Shown: positions 8,971-19,282, counted from the stretch's first letter. The stretch: DNA of 64,000 nt from Atlantibacter hermannii (GCF_009907385.1 NZ_JAAATR010000042.1:1-64000), one strand, 5' to 3'. Program-made: numbers and translations. The notes: generated by a model from the letters alone, not told the origin.

Positions 8971-9331
8971 ATTCTGACAGTTTTAACAGTTTTCGCGCGA
9001 ACAGATAGCAAAGCGCACCCAGCCCGCACCAGAATACCGCGCCAAACAGCCAGGCCACCTCCTGAAACAGCGAACGCTCAGGAACAGGCGTAATAAATAC
9101 CAGCAGCAAACACACCGGCGCCGCCAGCATCGCGCCCAGCAGCGGTTTAAACAGGCGATCGTCGCGAGAAAAAAAACTGGCAATCATTCCCGGCAGAATA
9201 AAACACAGCATGCCGAGATCGAGATGCTTCTGTACGGGATAATATCCCGACACCGAAAGCTTATGGAGAATAAATACGACCAGAAAAAGGATAAAGCTGC
9301 ATACCGTACCCGGCCAAAAAGGAGCTTTCAT
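8969..9331 (-). CDS. ybjM: YbjM inner membrane protein
   Basis: A 120-residue hydrophobic protein with four likely membrane segments (about 8-25, 38-55, 63-83 and 93-112). It is related to K-12 YbjM, most clearly in MLCFILPGMIASFFS and the C-terminal WLFGAVFWCGLGALCYLF. The ATG at 9329-9331 is chosen over the GTG three bases earlier because AGGGGA lies 8 bases before it. Function is unknown. It is a single gene between grxA and ybjL, as in K-12. Confidence 0.85.
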   Translation of the reverse strand: MKAPFWPGTVCSFILFLVVFILHKLSVSGYYPVQKHLDLGMLCFILPGMIASFFSRDDRLFKPLLGAMLAAPVCLLLVFITPVPERSLFQEVAWLFGAVFWCGLGALCYLFARKLLKLSE

Positions 9332-9621
9332 CACCGATATCCCCTGACATTGCCCATATCAAACTAAAAACAATCACCCGGAAATACGGGTTACCCAGTT
9401 AGAATAAGCACTGCGGCAATCCCTGCCTAAAACGATTCATGACACTATTTCTCGCTAGCCGACCACCGGTAATCCGATTAAACTACCGGCCATCGCGTGT
9501 TTTTGCCCGAGATATTAATGTGATGAATGAACAATCAGCATATCTTCGATTACGGGCCAAAACAGTAGCGTAAAACATCACCCATTTCAATAGGTTACTG
9601 GTAAACGAGAAGTTAGCCGCC

Positions 9622-11310
9622 GTGAATATAAACGTCGCAGATTTGTTAAGCGGGAATTACATCCTGTTATTATTTGTAGTACTGGCTTTAGGACTCTGTC
9701 TTGGCAAATTACGACTCGGTTCTGTCCAACTGGGTAATTCTATTGGCGTTTTAGTTGTCTCGTTATTATTAGGCCAGCATAATTTTTCGATTAACACCGA
9801 CGCGTTAAATTTGGGCTTTATGCTGTTTATTTTTTGTGTCGGCGTGGAAGCCGGGCCTAACTTTTTCTCTATTTTTTTTCGCGATGGTAAGAATTATTTA
9901 ATGTTAGCCACGGTGATGGTTGGCAGCGCCCTGCTGATCGCCCTGGGCCTTGGCAAACTGTTTGGCTGGGATATCGGCCTCACGGCGGGGATGCTGGCGG
10001 GTTCGATGACCTCCACGCCAGTGCTGGTCGGCGCGGGTGATACGCTGCGCCACTCCGGGATGGAAGGCAATACGCTGAGCACCGCGCTGGATCATCTCAG
10101 CCTCGGCTACGCTCTTACCTACTTGATTGGCCTGGTCAGCCTGATTTTCGGCGCGCGCTATCTGCCCAAATTGCAGCATCAGGATTTACAGACCAGCGCC
10201 CAGCAAATCGCCCGCGAGCGTGGGCTGGATACCGATTCCAACCGCAAAGTTTATCTGCCGGTGATCCGCGCCTACCGCGTTGGGCCGGAACTGGTCGCCT
10301 GGGCCGACGGCAAAAATCTGCGCGAACTGGGGATTTACCGCCAGACCGGCTGCTATATCGAACGTATCCGCCGTAACGGCATTCTGGCGAACCCGGATGG
10401 CGACGCGGTGTTGCAGGTGGGGGATGAAATCGCGCTGGTGGGTTATCCGGACGCCCACGCCCGCCTCGACCCGAGTTTCCGCAACGGTAAAGAGGTGTTT
10501 GATCGCGACTTGCTGGACATGCGCATCGTGACCGAAGAGATCGTGGTGAAAAACCATAACGTGGTGGGCCGCCGGCTCGGCCAGATGAAGCTCACCGATC
10601 ACGGTTGCTTCCTGAACCGCGTGATCCGCAGCCAGATTGAAATGCCCATCGACGACAATATCGTGCTCAACAAAGGGGATGTGTTGCAGGTGAGCGGCGA
10701 CGCGCGGCGCGTGAAAACCATCGCCGACCGCATCGGGTTTATTTCGATTCACAGCCAGGTCACCGACCTGCTGGCCTTCTGCGCCTTCTTTATTATCGGC
10801 CTGATGATCGGGATGATCACGTTCCAGTTCAGTTCATTCAGCTTCGGCATCGGCAATGCGGCAGGTCTGCTGTTCGCCGGGATTATGCTGGGCTTTTTGC
10901 GCGCCAACCATCCCACTTTCGGCTACATTCCGCAGGGCGCGCTGATGATGGTGAAAGAGTTCGGCCTGATGGTGTTTATGGCGGGCGTGGGATTAAGCGC
11001 GGGCAGCGGCATCGGCCACAGCCTGGGGGCGGTGGGCGGCCAAATGCTGATCGCCGGGCTTATCGTCAGCCTGTTGCCGGTGGTTATCAGCTTTATGTTC
11101 GGCGTCTGGGTACTGAAAATGAACCGCGCGCTGCTGTTTGGTGCCCTGATGGGCGCGCGCACCTGTGCGCCAGCCATGGAAATTATCAGCGATACCGCCC
11201 GCAGCAATATCCCGGCGCTGGGTTATGCCGGCACCTACGCGATCGCTAACGTCTTGTTAACATTGGCAGGAACGCTGATTGTCATCATCTGGCCGGGCCT
11301 GGGTTGGTAG
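9622..11310 (+). CDS. ybjL: YbjL, AspT/AAE-family transporter with RCK domains
   Basis: A 562-residue membrane protein with about ten transmembrane segments split into two halves by a cytoplasmic region holding two RCK_C (TrkA C-terminal) domains (about residues 205-380). It starts with GTG at 9622 ([17 protein letters not shown]), in line with K-12 YbjL. The family includes aspartate:alanine exchangers; overexpression of YbjL in E. coli has been linked to glutamate or dicarboxylate export, but the natural substrate is not firmly known. Conserved signatures are FVGVEAGP-like [13 protein letters not shown] in the first half and [11 protein letters not shown] in the second. The 290-bp upstream gap (9332-9621) holds its promoter region; I see nothing else in it. 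RybB lies just downstream. Confidence 0.92.
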   Translation: MNINVADLLSGNYILLLFVVLALGLCLGKLRLGSVQLGNSIGVLVVSLLLGQHNFSINTDALNLGFMLFIFCVGVEAGPNFFSIFFRDGKNYLMLATVMVGSALLIALGLGKLFGWDIGLTAGMLAGSMTSTPVLVGAGDTLRHSGMEGNTLSTALDHLSLGYALTYLIGLVSLIFGARYLPKLQHQDLQTSAQQIARERGLDTDSNRKVYLPVIRAYRVGPELVAWADGKNLRELGIYRQTGCYIERIRRNGILANPDGDAVLQVGDEIALVGYPDAHARLDPSFRNGKEVFDRDLLDMRIVTEEIVVKNHNVVGRRLGQMKLTDHGCFLNRVIRSQIEMPIDDNIVLNKGDVLQVSGDARRVKTIADRIGFISIHSQVTDLLAFCAFFIIGLMIGMITFQFSSFSFGIGNAAGLLFAGIMLGFLRANHPTFGYIPQGALMMVKEFGLMVFMAGVGLSAGSGIGHSLGAVGGQMLIAGLIVSLLPVVISFMFGVWVLKMNRALLFGALMGARTCAPAMEIISDTARSNIPALGYAGTYAIANVLLTLAGTLIVIIWPGLGW

Positions 11311-11348
11311 GACGTTAAAAATTTTTGTGATTTTTTTAACTTAGGGGC

Positions 11349-11376
11349 GAACTTTTGAAGGCGTGCGCAGTCTGAA
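11349..11376 (+). promoter_or_regulatory. Sigma-E promoter of rybB
   Basis: GAACTTTT (11349-11356) followed after 14 bases by TCTGAA (11371-11376) matches the sigma-E (RpoE) pattern GGAACTT / TCTGA. It is six bases upstream of the RybB 5' end. RybB is a known RpoE-controlled RNA. Confidence 0.88.
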
Positions 11377-11381
11377 TTAGT

Positions 11382-11460
11382 GCCACTGCTTTTCTTTGAT
11401 GTCCCCAATTTGTGGAGCCCATCAACCCCGCCGTTTTGGTTCAAGGTTGATGGGTTTTTT
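11382..11460 (+). ncRNA. rybB: Small regulatory RNA RybB
   Basis: The 79-nt sequence begins GCCACTGCTTTTCTTTGATG, the highly conserved 5' seed of RybB that represses outer-membrane protein mRNAs with Hfq. It ends with a terminator stem, CCCATCAACC pairing with GGTTGATGGG, and a run of T to 11460. The K-12 sequence differs by only a few bases in the middle. Its position between ybjL and rcdA is also that of K-12. It lies on the + strand here, 12 bp from the rcdA stop, and its terminator may serve convergent rcdA as well. Confidence 0.96.
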
Positions 11461-11472
11461 GTTGCCTGAAAG

Positions 11473-12033
11473 TCAGCTTACGCGCCCTTCTTCCCCCGCA
11501 ATTCTGCCCAATAGCTCACGCAGCTGCTCACGTCCCAGCGGCGCGCTATCGGTCACATAGTGCAGCGTCATCCCTTCGACAAACGCGTCCAGCGCCCGCG
11601 CGGTGACCGGGTCGAACCAGCGTTCCAGCAGCGCCTGACTGCGACGCATCCAGGCCTGCATCACCAGCTTTAAACCGGGACGCCGCGCGGCGTAGGCGTA
11701 CAGCTGGTACATCAGTTCCATATTGCGCGGCGTGGTCATGTACGCGCCGCAAATCAGATCGGCCAGCGCATCGCAGGCCATCGCGGGGCTGATCGCCTGC
11801 CCTATATGATGAATAAAGCTTTCTGACATCCGATCGGCAAACCGGCAAAACGCCTCTTCAAGCAGATCGTCGATACCGGTGAAGTAATAGGTCATCGACC
11901 CCAGCGGCACCCCGGCCAGCGCCGCGATTTTGCGATGGGTGACGCCGTTAATGCCATGCTCCGCGACGGCATCCAGGGTGGCGTCTAAAATAATGTCTCG
12001 CCGCCCGCTGGGGGCGGAATCTGATTTCATCAT
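11473..12033 (-). CDS. rcdA: RcdA, TetR-family regulator
   Basis: A 186-residue TetR-type regulator related to K-12 RcdA (YbjK), which activates csgD and affects biofilm formation. The N-terminal HTH is visible (GVTHRKIAALAGVPLGSMTYYF, shown here only in outline) and the C-terminal domain keeps NMELMYQLYAYAARRP and a FVEGMTLHYVTD motif. The frame extends to 12075, but the ATG-ATG at 12028-12033 follows GAGGATGGG and suits the family length. It is divergent from ybjJ, with a symmetric TGTACA pair between the two starts. Confidence 0.9.
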   Translation of the reverse strand: MMKSDSAPSGRRDIILDATLDAVAEHGINGVTHRKIAALAGVPLGSMTYYFTGIDDLLEEAFCRFADRMSESFIHHIGQAISPAMACDALADLICGAYMTTPRNMELMYQLYAYAARRPGLKLVMQAWMRRSQALLERWFDPVTARALDAFVEGMTLHYVTDSAPLGREQLRELLGRIAGEEGRVS

Positions 12034-12060
12034 CCCATCCTCGGGGTCATAAACGTGAGA

Positions 12061-12074
12061 TGTACAAATGTACA
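12061..12074. promoter_or_regulatory. Candidate TetR-type operator between rcdA and ybjJ
   Basis: TGTACAAATGTACA is a near-perfect inverted repeat: two self-complementary TGTACA boxes separated by AA. It lies 27 bp from the rcdA start and 47 bp from the ybjJ start, a classic place for autoregulation of a TetR repressor and its divergent transporter gene. Binding by RcdA is inferred. Confidence 0.55.
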
Positions 12075-12121
12075 CTTCCTTGCTAGTGTTGTCTTACCTT
12101 TTCCGGAAACCAGGTTAGTAA

Positions 12122-13333
12122 ATGCCGTTAACCGCACGTCAGGCCCTGCGTCGCCGCACCTGGGCGCTGTTTATCTTCTTCTTTTTACCCGGTTTATTGA
12201 TGGCCTCCTGGGCCACCCGTACTCCCGCGATCCGCGACGGTCTCGCCGTTTCCACCGCAGAAATGGGCGTGGTGCTGTTTGGGCTGTCGATTGGCTCGAT
12301 GAGCGGCGTGCTGAGCTCCGCCTGGCTGGTGAAACGCTTTGGCACCCGCATCGTGATCCGCAACAGCATGATCCTGGCGATTGCCGGGATCATGCTGATG
12401 AGCGGCGGGCTCGCCATCTCCACCGCTTTTGTATTTGCCAGCGGTCTGGCGCTGTTTGGCGCGGGCCTGGGCTCCTCTGAGGTGGCGCTGAATATTGAAG
12501 GCGCGGTGGTCGAGCGTGAAAGCCATAAAACCATTCTGCCGATGATGCACGGCTTCTACAGCCTGGGCACGCTGGCGGGCGCGGGCGTCGGTATGGCGCT
12601 GACCGCCATCAATATTCGCGCCGACGGGCATATTCTGCTGGCCGGGCTGGTCACCGTCGCGCCGATGATTTACGCCATGCGCGCCATTCCTGACGGCGTG
12701 GGTAAAGAATCCAGGCAGGAAAAACAGGCTAACGCCCAACAGCGGGTGCCGTTTTATAAGGATTTCCAGCTGTTGCTCATTGGCGTGATCGTGCTGGCGA
12801 TGGCCTTTGCTGAAGGATCGGCTAACGACTGGCTGCCGCTGTTGATGGTGGACGGTCACGGTTTTAGCGCCACTTCCGGCTCGATTATCTATGCCGGTTT
12901 TACCCTCGGCATGACGCTGGGCCGCTTTACCGGCGGCTGGTTTATCGATCGCTACAGCCGCGTGGCGGTGGTGCGGGCCAGCGCCATGATGGGCGCGCTG
13001 GGCATCGCGATTATCGTGTTCGTTGATAACCCCTGGCTGGCGGGCGCATCGGTGTTACTCTGGGGGCTTGGCGCGTCGCTCGGCTTCCCACTGACGATTT
13101 CCGCCGCCAGCGATACCGGCCCGGATGCCGCGTCTCGCGTCAGCGTGGTGGCCACCACCGGCTATCTGGCCTTCCTGGTGGGACCGCCGCTGTTAGGTTT
13201 CCTGGGTGAACACTACGGGCTGCGCAGCGCCATGATCGTGGTGCTGTCGCTGGTGATTATCGCCGCGCTGGTAGCCCGTGCGGTGGCGAAGCCTGAATCT
13301 CAAATTGAAAGTTCAACGGAGCAATGCAGATGA
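12122..13333 (+). CDS. ybjJ: YbjJ, MFS transporter
   Basis: A 403-residue major facilitator with about 12 membrane segments, close to K-12 YbjJ along its whole length ([53 protein letters not shown]). No substrate is established for the family. Its stop overlaps the ybjI start (ATGA at 13330-13333), so the two are translationally coupled. It is divergent from rcdA, which may control it. Confidence 0.92.
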   Translation: MPLTARQALRRRTWALFIFFFLPGLLMASWATRTPAIRDGLAVSTAEMGVVLFGLSIGSMSGVLSSAWLVKRFGTRIVIRNSMILAIAGIMLMSGGLAISTAFVFASGLALFGAGLGSSEVALNIEGAVVERESHKTILPMMHGFYSLGTLAGAGVGMALTAINIRADGHILLAGLVTVAPMIYAMRAIPDGVGKESRQEKQANAQQRVPFYKDFQLLLIGVIVLAMAFAEGSANDWLPLLMVDGHGFSATSGSIIYAGFTLGMTLGRFTGGWFIDRYSRVAVVRASAMMGALGIAIIVFVDNPWLAGASVLLWGLGASLGFPLTISAASDTGPDAASRVSVVATTGYLAFLVGPPLLGFLGEHYGLRSAMIVVLSLVIIAALVARAVAKPESQIESSTEQCR

Positions 13334-14142
13334 GCGTGAAACTGATCGCTGTCGACATGGATGGCACCTTCCTGGATGACGTAAAGCAGTACAACCGCCC
13401 GCGCTTTTTAGCGCAATACGCCCGGATGAAAGAGCAAGGCATCCGCTTTGCGGTGGCGAGCGGCAACCAGTATTACCAGCTGTATTCCTTCTTCCCGGAA
13501 ATCGCTCAGGAGATCGCTTTTGTTGCCGATAACGGCGCCTGGGTGCTCTGCGAAGGCGACGACCTGTTCAATGGCGAATTCACTGTACAGCAATACAACA
13601 CCGTGGTGGATCATCTGCTGACCCTGCCAGATATTGAAGTTATCGCCAGCGGCAAGCAGTGGGGCTATATCCTGAAAAGTTACGATCCGTCATTCAAGCT
13701 GATGGCGGCGCGCTATTACCACCGCCTGAAAGAGGTGGACAGCTTTACCGGTATCGACGACGTATTTTTTAAATTCGCGCTGAACCTGCCGGACGATATA
13801 CTCGCCGAAACCATGATCGCGTTGGGCGAATCGCTGGAGGGCATCGTGGTGCCGGTAACCAGCGGGCACGGCTCTATCGATCTGATTATCCCCGGCCTGC
13901 ACAAAGCCAACGGCCTGCGGATGGTGCAGGCGCGTTGGGGCATTGAAGACCATGAAGTGGTGACGTTTGGCGACGGCGGCAACGATATCGAAATGCTCAC
14001 CCAGGCCGGGTATGGATTTGCGATGCAAAACGCGCCGGAAAATATTCGCGCCCTCGCCCGCTATCAGGCCGGGCATAATAACCATCAGGCGGTGCTTGAT
14101 GTGATTGATAAGGTGCTGAATCGCGACGCGCCCTTCAACTAA
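13330..14142 (+). CDS. ybjI: YbjI, HAD-type flavin/sugar phosphatase
   Basis: A 270-residue Cof-type HAD phosphatase. The nucleophile motif is VDMDGT (residues 8-13) and the acid/metal motif is [11 protein letters not shown] near 210-220. K-12 YbjI dephosphorylates FMN and other small phosphates. An ATG occurs at 13324, but the one at 13330 overlaps the ybjJ stop and has GGAG eight bases before it, giving [14 protein letters not shown] like K-12. It is ended by a strong terminator. Confidence 0.92.
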   Translation: MSVKLIAVDMDGTFLDDVKQYNRPRFLAQYARMKEQGIRFAVASGNQYYQLYSFFPEIAQEIAFVADNGAWVLCEGDDLFNGEFTVQQYNTVVDHLLTLPDIEVIASGKQWGYILKSYDPSFKLMAARYYHRLKEVDSFTGIDDVFFKFALNLPDDILAETMIALGESLEGIVVPVTSGHGSIDLIIPGLHKANGLRMVQARWGIEDHEVVTFGDGGNDIEMLTQAGYGFAMQNAPENIRALARYQAGHNNHQAVLDVIDKVLNRDAPFN

Positions 14143-14145
14143 GCT

Positions 14146-14172
14146 ATCGCCCTCAGCAGAGGGCGATTTTTT
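14146..14172 (+). terminator. Rho-independent terminator of ybjJ-ybjI
   Basis: ATCGCCCTC (14146-14154) pairs with GAGGGCGAT (14159-14167) around a 4-base loop and is followed by six T. The T tract reaches the stop codon of convergent mdfA, and the hairpin could act for both directions. Confidence 0.9.
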
Positions 14173-15406
14173 ACTGCGGCTGTAACCCGCTGCCTACCGA
14201 TTTATCCTTCAGGAACACCACCATCAGCCCCAGCCACAATAGCCCGTTAGCGAGGTTAAACAGGCTGAACAGGCCATTGCCGCCCAACAGCCAGGCGTGT
14301 TTGCTGAGCTCAATCCCGACGGTAAAGATCAGCATTTGCAGCATCCCCATGGCGGCGGAAACCGTGCCTTTACTCATGTCGCTGGCGAACAGCGTCAGGC
14401 GCACCAGCCCGGCGTTGGCAAGGCCAATCCCGAACGCGTAAATACTCAGCCCGGCGGTCATCCACAAGTATGCGTGGGACGACACCACCGTCGCCAGCGC
14501 GGCCACCGCCAGGCCAAGCATAATCGGCCAGCCGCCCATGATAATCAGCGCCCGCACGGTGCGGCGCGAGGTTAAACGCGCCAGCACCAGGTTGCCGATA
14601 ATCAGCGCGCCGAAAATGGGCACCTGTAACAGACCATATTCGTAAGTGCTGAGCTTTTCACCGCTGATGATCAGCACCGGCGACTGGGCTATCCAGGCCA
14701 GCAGCGGCAGGCTGACAAAGCCGATCGACAGCGCGCCCGCCACAAACCGCACGTTCTTCATCACTTCACGGTAATCGCGCCCCAACGCCTTCATCGACAA
14801 TGTGTCGCCGAGGCGGGTGGCGGTTTCCGGCATCGCGCGCCATAGCCCGAAAAAGGAGATTGCCGCCAGCACCGCGAACAGCACAAACATCATTTCCCAG
14901 GGCGCGACGTGGATCCAGGCCGCGCCCACCAGCGGGCCGAGCAGCGGCGCAATCAGCGCCACGTTCGCCATCAGCGCGGTAATTTTGATGCACACCGCCT
15001 CTTCAAACGATTCCTGGATCGCCGCATAGCCCACCGCGCCGATAAAGCACAGGCTGATCCCCTGGAGAAACCGCAGCACAGTAAACTGTTCGATATTTTG
15101 CGCCAGCAGCGTCGCCAGGCAGGTCACGATAAACCACACCACGCCCCACAGCATGACGGGACGGCGACCCACGCGGTCGGAGAGCGGCCCCAGCAGCCAT
15201 TGCAAAAACATCCCGCCCGCCAGATAGGCGGTCATCGAGGTCGGCACCCACTCCACGCCCGCCTGATACTGCGCCACTACCGTCAGCATGCCGGGTTGGA
15301 TCATATCGTTGCCGATATAGGTCGAGAATTCATAAAGCACCAGACAGAGCGGGAACAGCAGCGCCTGCCGCCCCAGCCGTTTGGTTGAAGAAGTCGTTGT
15401 TTGCAT
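14171..15406 (-). CDS. mdfA: Multidrug efflux transporter MdfA
   Basis: A 411-residue, 12-segment drug/proton antiporter of the MFS DHA1 group. It is nearly identical to K-12 MdfA in the first transmembrane segment, including Glu26 and Asp34 ([14 protein letters not shown]), the membrane acids needed for cationic drug recognition, and has motif [12 protein letters not shown] after segment 2. It exports chloramphenicol, quaternary ammonium compounds and others, and supports alkaline pH tolerance. It is a single gene. Confidence 0.97.
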   Translation of the reverse strand: MQTTTSSTKRLGRQALLFPLCLVLYEFSTYIGNDMIQPGMLTVVAQYQAGVEWVPTSMTAYLAGGMFLQWLLGPLSDRVGRRPVMLWGVVWFIVTCLATLLAQNIEQFTVLRFLQGISLCFIGAVGYAAIQESFEEAVCIKITALMANVALIAPLLGPLVGAAWIHVAPWEMMFVLFAVLAAISFFGLWRAMPETATRLGDTLSMKALGRDYREVMKNVRFVAGALSIGFVSLPLLAWIAQSPVLIISGEKLSTYEYGLLQVPIFGALIIGNLVLARLTSRRTVRALIIMGGWPIMLGLAVAALATVVSSHAYLWMTAGLSIYAFGIGLANAGLVRLTLFASDMSKGTVSAAMGMLQMLIFTVGIELSKHAWLLGGNGLFSLFNLANGLLWLGLMVVFLKDKSVGSGLQPQ

Positions 15407-15489
15407 GCGTGAAAGTCATCCGTTAAAAATCGCGCAGAGTGTAATGAAACGGCGGCGATTCAGATAGTGAATTGTGCGCGACAGGACCG

Positions 15490-15505
15490 GAAAACGCACG
15501 TTTTC
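15490..15505. repeat. 16-bp inverted repeat upstream of mdfA and ybjG
   Basis: GAAAACG (15490-15496) and CGTTTTC (15499-15505) form an exact inverted repeat with a 2-base centre. It lies in the 282-bp gap between the divergent genes mdfA and ybjG. It may be an operator; no owner is known. Confidence 0.4.
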
Positions 15506-15512
15506 GCGTGGC

Positions 15513-15529
15513 GTTAAGGTTTTATTCAG
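15513..15529 (+). promoter_or_regulatory. Possible PmrA/BasR box upstream of ybjG
   Basis: GTTAAG-GTTTT-ATTCAG resembles the direct-repeat PmrA/BasR site YTTAAK-N5-YTTAAK (5 of 6 and 4 of 6 matches). ybjG is a known BasSR target in K-12 and Salmonella, and the site lies about 160 bp before the start codon. The match is imperfect. Confidence 0.4.
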
Positions 15530-15688
15530 AATTGCAGGTTTCTAATCAGGTGAGTCGGGTTATCTATTGTTACACAACATCCCGATAACTAAGACAATAC
15601 CCCTTTACCGCCCGGCGCTGCGCTTTTATGTTTATCCCCTTTCGCGCCGCACCCTGGCGACAATCGTGGGACCGCTAAGGACTGGATT

Positions 15689-16297
15689 ATGATGGAAACC
15701 CTGAACCTGTCACTGTTTGACCTGATTAACGCCACCCCGGCGTCCCCCGCCTGGCTTATTCAGGCCGCGATTTTTATCGCCAAAGATTTAATTCATATCG
15801 TGCCGGTGCTGATTGTGGCGCTCTGGCTCTGGGGGCCGCGTCATCAGGTCGATTACCAACGTCATCTGGTGATCCGCACCGCCATCGCCCTCGCCATCAG
15901 CATGTCGGTGTCCTGGGTGCTGGGTCAGGCCTTTCCCCATGAACGCCCGTTCGCTGAAGGGATCGGCTATAACTTCCTGCATCACGCGCCGGACTATTCA
16001 TGGCCCAGCGATCACGGCACGGTGATTTTTACCTTCGCGCTGGCGTTTCTGTTCTGGCATCGCCTGTGGTCAGGTACGGCGCTGTTTATTATCGCCTGCG
16101 CCGTGGCGTGGTCGCGGGTTTACCTTGGGGTACACTGGCCGCTGGATATGCTGGGCGGCCTGTTGGTCGGCCTGCTGGCCTGCCTCACGACGCAAATCGT
16201 CTGGAACCTGTGCGGCGCTGCGCTGTACCGATTTTTGTGCCGCGTTTATCGAATCTGCTTCGCGCTACCCATCCGCAAAGGTTGGGTGCGTGACTAA
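15689..16297 (+). CDS. ybjG: YbjG, undecaprenyl pyrophosphate phosphatase
   Basis: A 202-residue PAP2-type membrane phosphatase that recycles the peptidoglycan lipid carrier; excess gives bacitracin resistance. The three acid-phosphatase motifs are partly visible: HERPF (about residue 90), WPSDHGTVIF (about 107-116) and the SRVYLGVHWPLDMLGG block (about 148-163). Five or six membrane segments are predicted. The ATG at 15689 follows AAGGA; a second ATG comes directly after it. It ends FALPIRKGWVRD, identical to the K-12 tail. deoR follows in the same direction 81 bp later. Confidence 0.95.
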   Translation: MMETLNLSLFDLINATPASPAWLIQAAIFIAKDLIHIVPVLIVALWLWGPRHQVDYQRHLVIRTAIALAISMSVSWVLGQAFPHERPFAEGIGYNFLHHAPDYSWPSDHGTVIFTFALAFLFWHRLWSGTALFIIACAVAWSRVYLGVHWPLDMLGGLLVGLLACLTTQIVWNLCGAALYRFLCRVYRICFALPIRKGWVRD

Positions 16298-16378
16298 CGC
16301 GGCATCGACGCGTAAAATTGCCCGCTGGCGGCGAAGGCCGTGGCCCACAGACAGGGTAAACACAACAACAGAGGTGAT

Positions 16379-17143
16379 ATGGAAACTCGGCGTGGCGATC
16401 GAATCGGGCAGCTGTTGCAGGCGTTAAAGCGCAGCGACAAACTCCATCTCAAAGAAGCGGCGGCGCTGCTGGGCGTCTCGGAAATGACCATCCGCCGGGA
16501 CCTGAGCGGCAATAACGCGCCGGTGGTGCTGTTGGGCGGCTATATCGTACTGGAACCGCGTAGCTCTGCCGTCAGTCACTATCTGCTGAGCGACCAGAAA
16601 ACCCGTCTGGTAGAAGAAAAACGCAAAGCCGCCCGTCACGCTGCGGATCTCGTCCGCCCCCATCACACGCTGTTTTTCGACTGCGGCACCACCACGCCGT
16701 GGATTATCGACGCGCTGGATGACGATCTGCCCTTCACCGGCGTCTGTTATTCGCTGAATACTTTCCTGGCGTTACAGGAAAAACCGCTGTGCCGGGTGAT
16801 CCTGTGCGGCGGAGAGTTCCACGCCAGCAACGCCATTTTTAAGCCGCTGAACTTCCAGGAAACCCTGGGGAATTTGTGCCCGGATATCGCTTTCTTTTCG
16901 GCAGCGGGCATCCATATCCGCCACGGAGCGACCTGTTTTAATCTGGATGAGCTGCCGGTGAAACACTGGGCGCTGGAGATGGCCCAGCGTCATGTGCTGG
17001 TGGCGGATGCCAGTAAGTTCGGCAAAGTGCGTTCGGCCTGCATGGGCCCGCTGACGTCGTTTGATACGCTGATCACCGACAGCCGCCCGGATGATGAGTT
17101 TGTGCGTTACGCACAGGAAAAAAATATCACGTTAGTGTGGTAA
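16379..17143 (+). CDS. deoR: DeoR, deoxyribonucleoside operon repressor
   Basis: A 254-residue DeoR-type repressor. The HTH spans about residues 21-42 (KEAAALLGVSEMTIRRDL) and the C-terminal sugar-phosphate sensing domain has FFDCGTTTPWII and ILCGGEFHASNAIF. The longest frame begins at 16340; the ATG at 16379 (METRRGDRIGQLL) follows GAGGTGAT and equals the K-12 start. DeoR represses deoCABD, nupG and tsx, relieved by deoxyribose 5-phosphate. Confidence 0.96.
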   Translation: METRRGDRIGQLLQALKRSDKLHLKEAAALLGVSEMTIRRDLSGNNAPVVLLGGYIVLEPRSSAVSHYLLSDQKTRLVEEKRKAARHAADLVRPHHTLFFDCGTTTPWIIDALDDDLPFTGVCYSLNTFLALQEKPLCRVILCGGEFHASNAIFKPLNFQETLGNLCPDIAFFSAAGIHIRHGATCFNLDELPVKHWALEMAQRHVLVADASKFGKVRSACMGPLTSFDTLITDSRPDDEFVRYAQEKNITLVW

Positions 17144-17151
17144 CAAGAATG

Positions 17152-17175
17152 GCTTCCCGCCGGAAAGCGGGAAGC
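17152..17175. terminator. Hairpin between convergent deoR and dacC
   Basis: GCTTCCCGC (17152-17160) pairs with GCGGGAAGC (17167-17175) around a 6-base loop. It sits in the 41-bp gap between the two stops. Neither side has a strong T run, so termination efficiency is uncertain. Confidence 0.5.
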
Positions 17176-17184
17176 GTTCAGGGG

Positions 17185-18405
17185 TTAAAACCAGTCGCCA
17201 AACCACTGATGGAATTTCATCAACACGAAATCCCACATCCGGCTAAAGAAACCGCCCTCTTCTACCGCTTCCATGACGATCAGCGGACGCTGTTCAATCG
17301 ATTTGCCATTGAGCTGGAAATCAATATTGCCGACCACCTGGCCTTTTTTCAGCGGCGCGGTGAGCTGCGGCTCGGTCAGGGTAAAGGTGGCCTTGAGATT
17401 TTTCAGCTGGCCTTTCGGGATAGTCACGGATCCCGCTTCCCCCGCGCCCAGCTTCACCTCAGATTTATCGCCAAACCAGACGCGCTGGTTAACAAAAGCG
17501 GCGTCCGGCTTAATCGGCGTCACGGTTTCAAAGAAGCGAAAGCCCCAGGTCAACAGCTTTTCCGATTCGCGAAAGCGCACGCCATCGGTTTTCGCGCCCA
17601 GCACCACGGAAATTAAACGCATATCGCCCTGGGTTGCAGAAGCCACCAGGTTATACCCGGCCCCGGCGGTGGTGCCGGTTTTCATCCCGTCAACATTCAT
17701 GGTGGTGCTCCACAGCAGCCGGTTGCGGTTCGGCTGGCGGATCTTATTGAACGTGAACTCTTTCTCTTTGTGGATCGCGTACTCTTCCGGCACATCGTGG
17801 ATCAGCGCCTTGCCCAGCAGCGCCATATCCCGCGCGGTGCTGAACTGGCCCGGCGCATCCAGCCCGTGTACCGTTTTAAAGGTGGTATTGGTCAGGCCGA
17901 GTTTGGCGGCATAGCTGTTCATCAGGCTGACGAATGAATCCTGGCTACCGGCCACATAATCGGCAATGGCGATGCTGGCGTCGTTGCCCGACTGGATAAT
18001 CACGCCTTTGTTGAGATCCGCCACCGAGACCTGATCGCCCGGTTTCAGGAACATCAGCGAGGAGCCACGCAGCGCCGGGTTGCCCGTCGCCCAGGCGTCT
18101 TTGCCCACGGTGACCATATCGTTTAGATGAATTTTTTGCGCCTTCAGCGCCTGGCCCACCACGTAGCTGGTCATCAGCTTGGTCAGGCTGGCCGGGTCGA
18201 GCTTTTCATCGGCGTTGCCTTCGGCAAGCACTTTGCCGCTGGCATAATCCATCAGGATCCAGGCCCTGGCTTCCACCGGGGGCGCATCGGGTGTCTGAAC
18301 CTGTTCTGCGGCATACGCTGCCGTGGAAGAAATCAATAACAGTGCAGAGCCTGCGGCCCATACACGCAGAGTTGTCAGTTGCGTTTTCTGGTTCATAGGT
18401 GCCAC
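17185..18405 (-). CDS. dacC: D-alanyl-D-alanine carboxypeptidase DacC (PBP6)
   Basis: A 406-residue low-molecular-mass penicillin-binding protein. It trims the terminal D-Ala of peptidoglycan pentapeptides. Active-site motifs are SLTK (Ser73-Lys76), SGN (139-141) and KTG (242-244), counted from the first codon. A signal peptide ends near residue 33 (TAAYAAEQ), and the C-terminal amphipathic helix ([10 protein letters not shown]) anchors it to the inner membrane. The first codon is GTG at 18403-18405, with AAGGA seven bases before it; an ATG three codons later (18394-18396) is the alternative. Confidence 0.94.
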   Translation of the reverse strand: MAPMNQKTQLTTLRVWAAGSALLLISSTAAYAAEQVQTPDAPPVEARAWILMDYASGKVLAEGNADEKLDPASLTKLMTSYVVGQALKAQKIHLNDMVTVGKDAWATGNPALRGSSLMFLKPGDQVSVADLNKGVIIQSGNDASIAIADYVAGSQDSFVSLMNSYAAKLGLTNTTFKTVHGLDAPGQFSTARDMALLGKALIHDVPEEYAIHKEKEFTFNKIRQPNRNRLLWSTTMNVDGMKTGTTAGAGYNLVASATQGDMRLISVVLGAKTDGVRFRESEKLLTWGFRFFETVTPIKPDAAFVNQRVWFGDKSEVKLGAGEAGSVTIPKGQLKNLKATFTLTEPQLTAPLKKGQVVGNIDFQLNGKSIEQRPLIVMEAVEEGGFFSRMWDFVLMKFHQWFGDWF

Positions 18406-18655
18406 CCGAGTATCCTTTCAACAAAACAAGTGAAATCAAATGCATCGCAATGAGCGGTGAGTGTCCCGCACTCATCCGCGTAAAGAAACACTATGTTGGT
18501 AAAGTTTTTAAAGTTTATGCGAATTAACGGGCCGCCGCCGCCGCGCCGGCGATTTTTTTAGCCGGTGTTGAAGATTTATCAGGGTTGTTTCACGCCGGCG
18601 GCGAACGTGGCAGAGTATGATGCTGACACTTAATTGCGCATCTAAGGAGCGAGCC

Positions 18656-19282
18656 ATGATTACCGTTTGGGGCAGAGAGAATTCCACGAATGTCAAAAAA
18701 GTCCGGTGGTGTCTGGAAGAGCTTGAACTGCCGTATCACGCCATTCCTGCGGGGGGTCAGTTTGGCCTTAATCACGAGCCGGAATATCTGGCGATGAACC
18801 CCAACGGGCTGATCCCCTGCCTGCGTGACGACGAAACCGGCATTACCCTGTGGGAATCCAATACGATTGTGCGCTACCTGGCTGCGCAGTACGGGCAAAA
18901 CCGCATCTGGTTTGATTCGCCTGCGGTACGCGCCCAGGGTGAAAAGTGGATGGACTGGGCAGCATCGACCTTACCGCCCGCGCACCGCGTGGTGCTGTTT
19001 GGCCTGGTGAGAACCCCGCCGGAGCAGCGCAACCAGGCGCAAATCAATGAGGCCATCGCCCAGTGCGATAAGCTGTTAGGGATGCTGGATGCCGAACTGG
19101 CCCATCTGCCGTGGCTGTCCGGGGAGCAGTTCGGACCAGGCGATATCGCCGTTGCGCCCTATGTCTATAACCTGTGGAATATCGATATTGAGCTCACGCC
19201 GCGCCTCAATCTGCAGCGCTGGTATCAGCAGCTCAGCGAGCGCCCGGCGTTCCGTCATACCGTGATGATCCCGGTGAGCTGA
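18656..19282 (+). CDS. gstB: Glutathione S-transferase GstB
   Basis: A 208-residue GST, the length of K-12 GstB (YliJ). The thioredoxin-like N-terminal domain (1-80) has STNVKK near the glutathione site and [15 protein letters not shown]; the helical C-terminal domain ends [10 protein letters not shown]-12 GstB acts on bromoacetate and iodoacetate. The frame starts at 18617, but the ATG at 18656 follows AAGGAGCGAGCC and gives [15 protein letters not shown]. Its stop abuts the stop of convergent yliI with no gap. Confidence 0.93.
   Translation: MITVWGRENSTNVKKVRWCLEELELPYHAIPAGGQFGLNHEPEYLAMNPNGLIPCLRDDETGITLWESNTIVRYLAAQYGQNRIWFDSPAVRAQGEKWMDWAASTLPPAHRVVLFGLVRTPPEQRNQAQINEAIAQCDKLLGMLDAELAHLPWLSGEQFGPGDIAVAPYVYNLWNIDIELTPRLNLQRWYQQLSERPAFRHTVMIPVS

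Noticed and set aside
9332-9621. Possible RNA gene or attenuator upstream of ybjL
   Set aside because: Only short, imperfect repeats (for example the CCGGTAAT / ATTAAACTACCGG area) and no terminator-like structure were seen.
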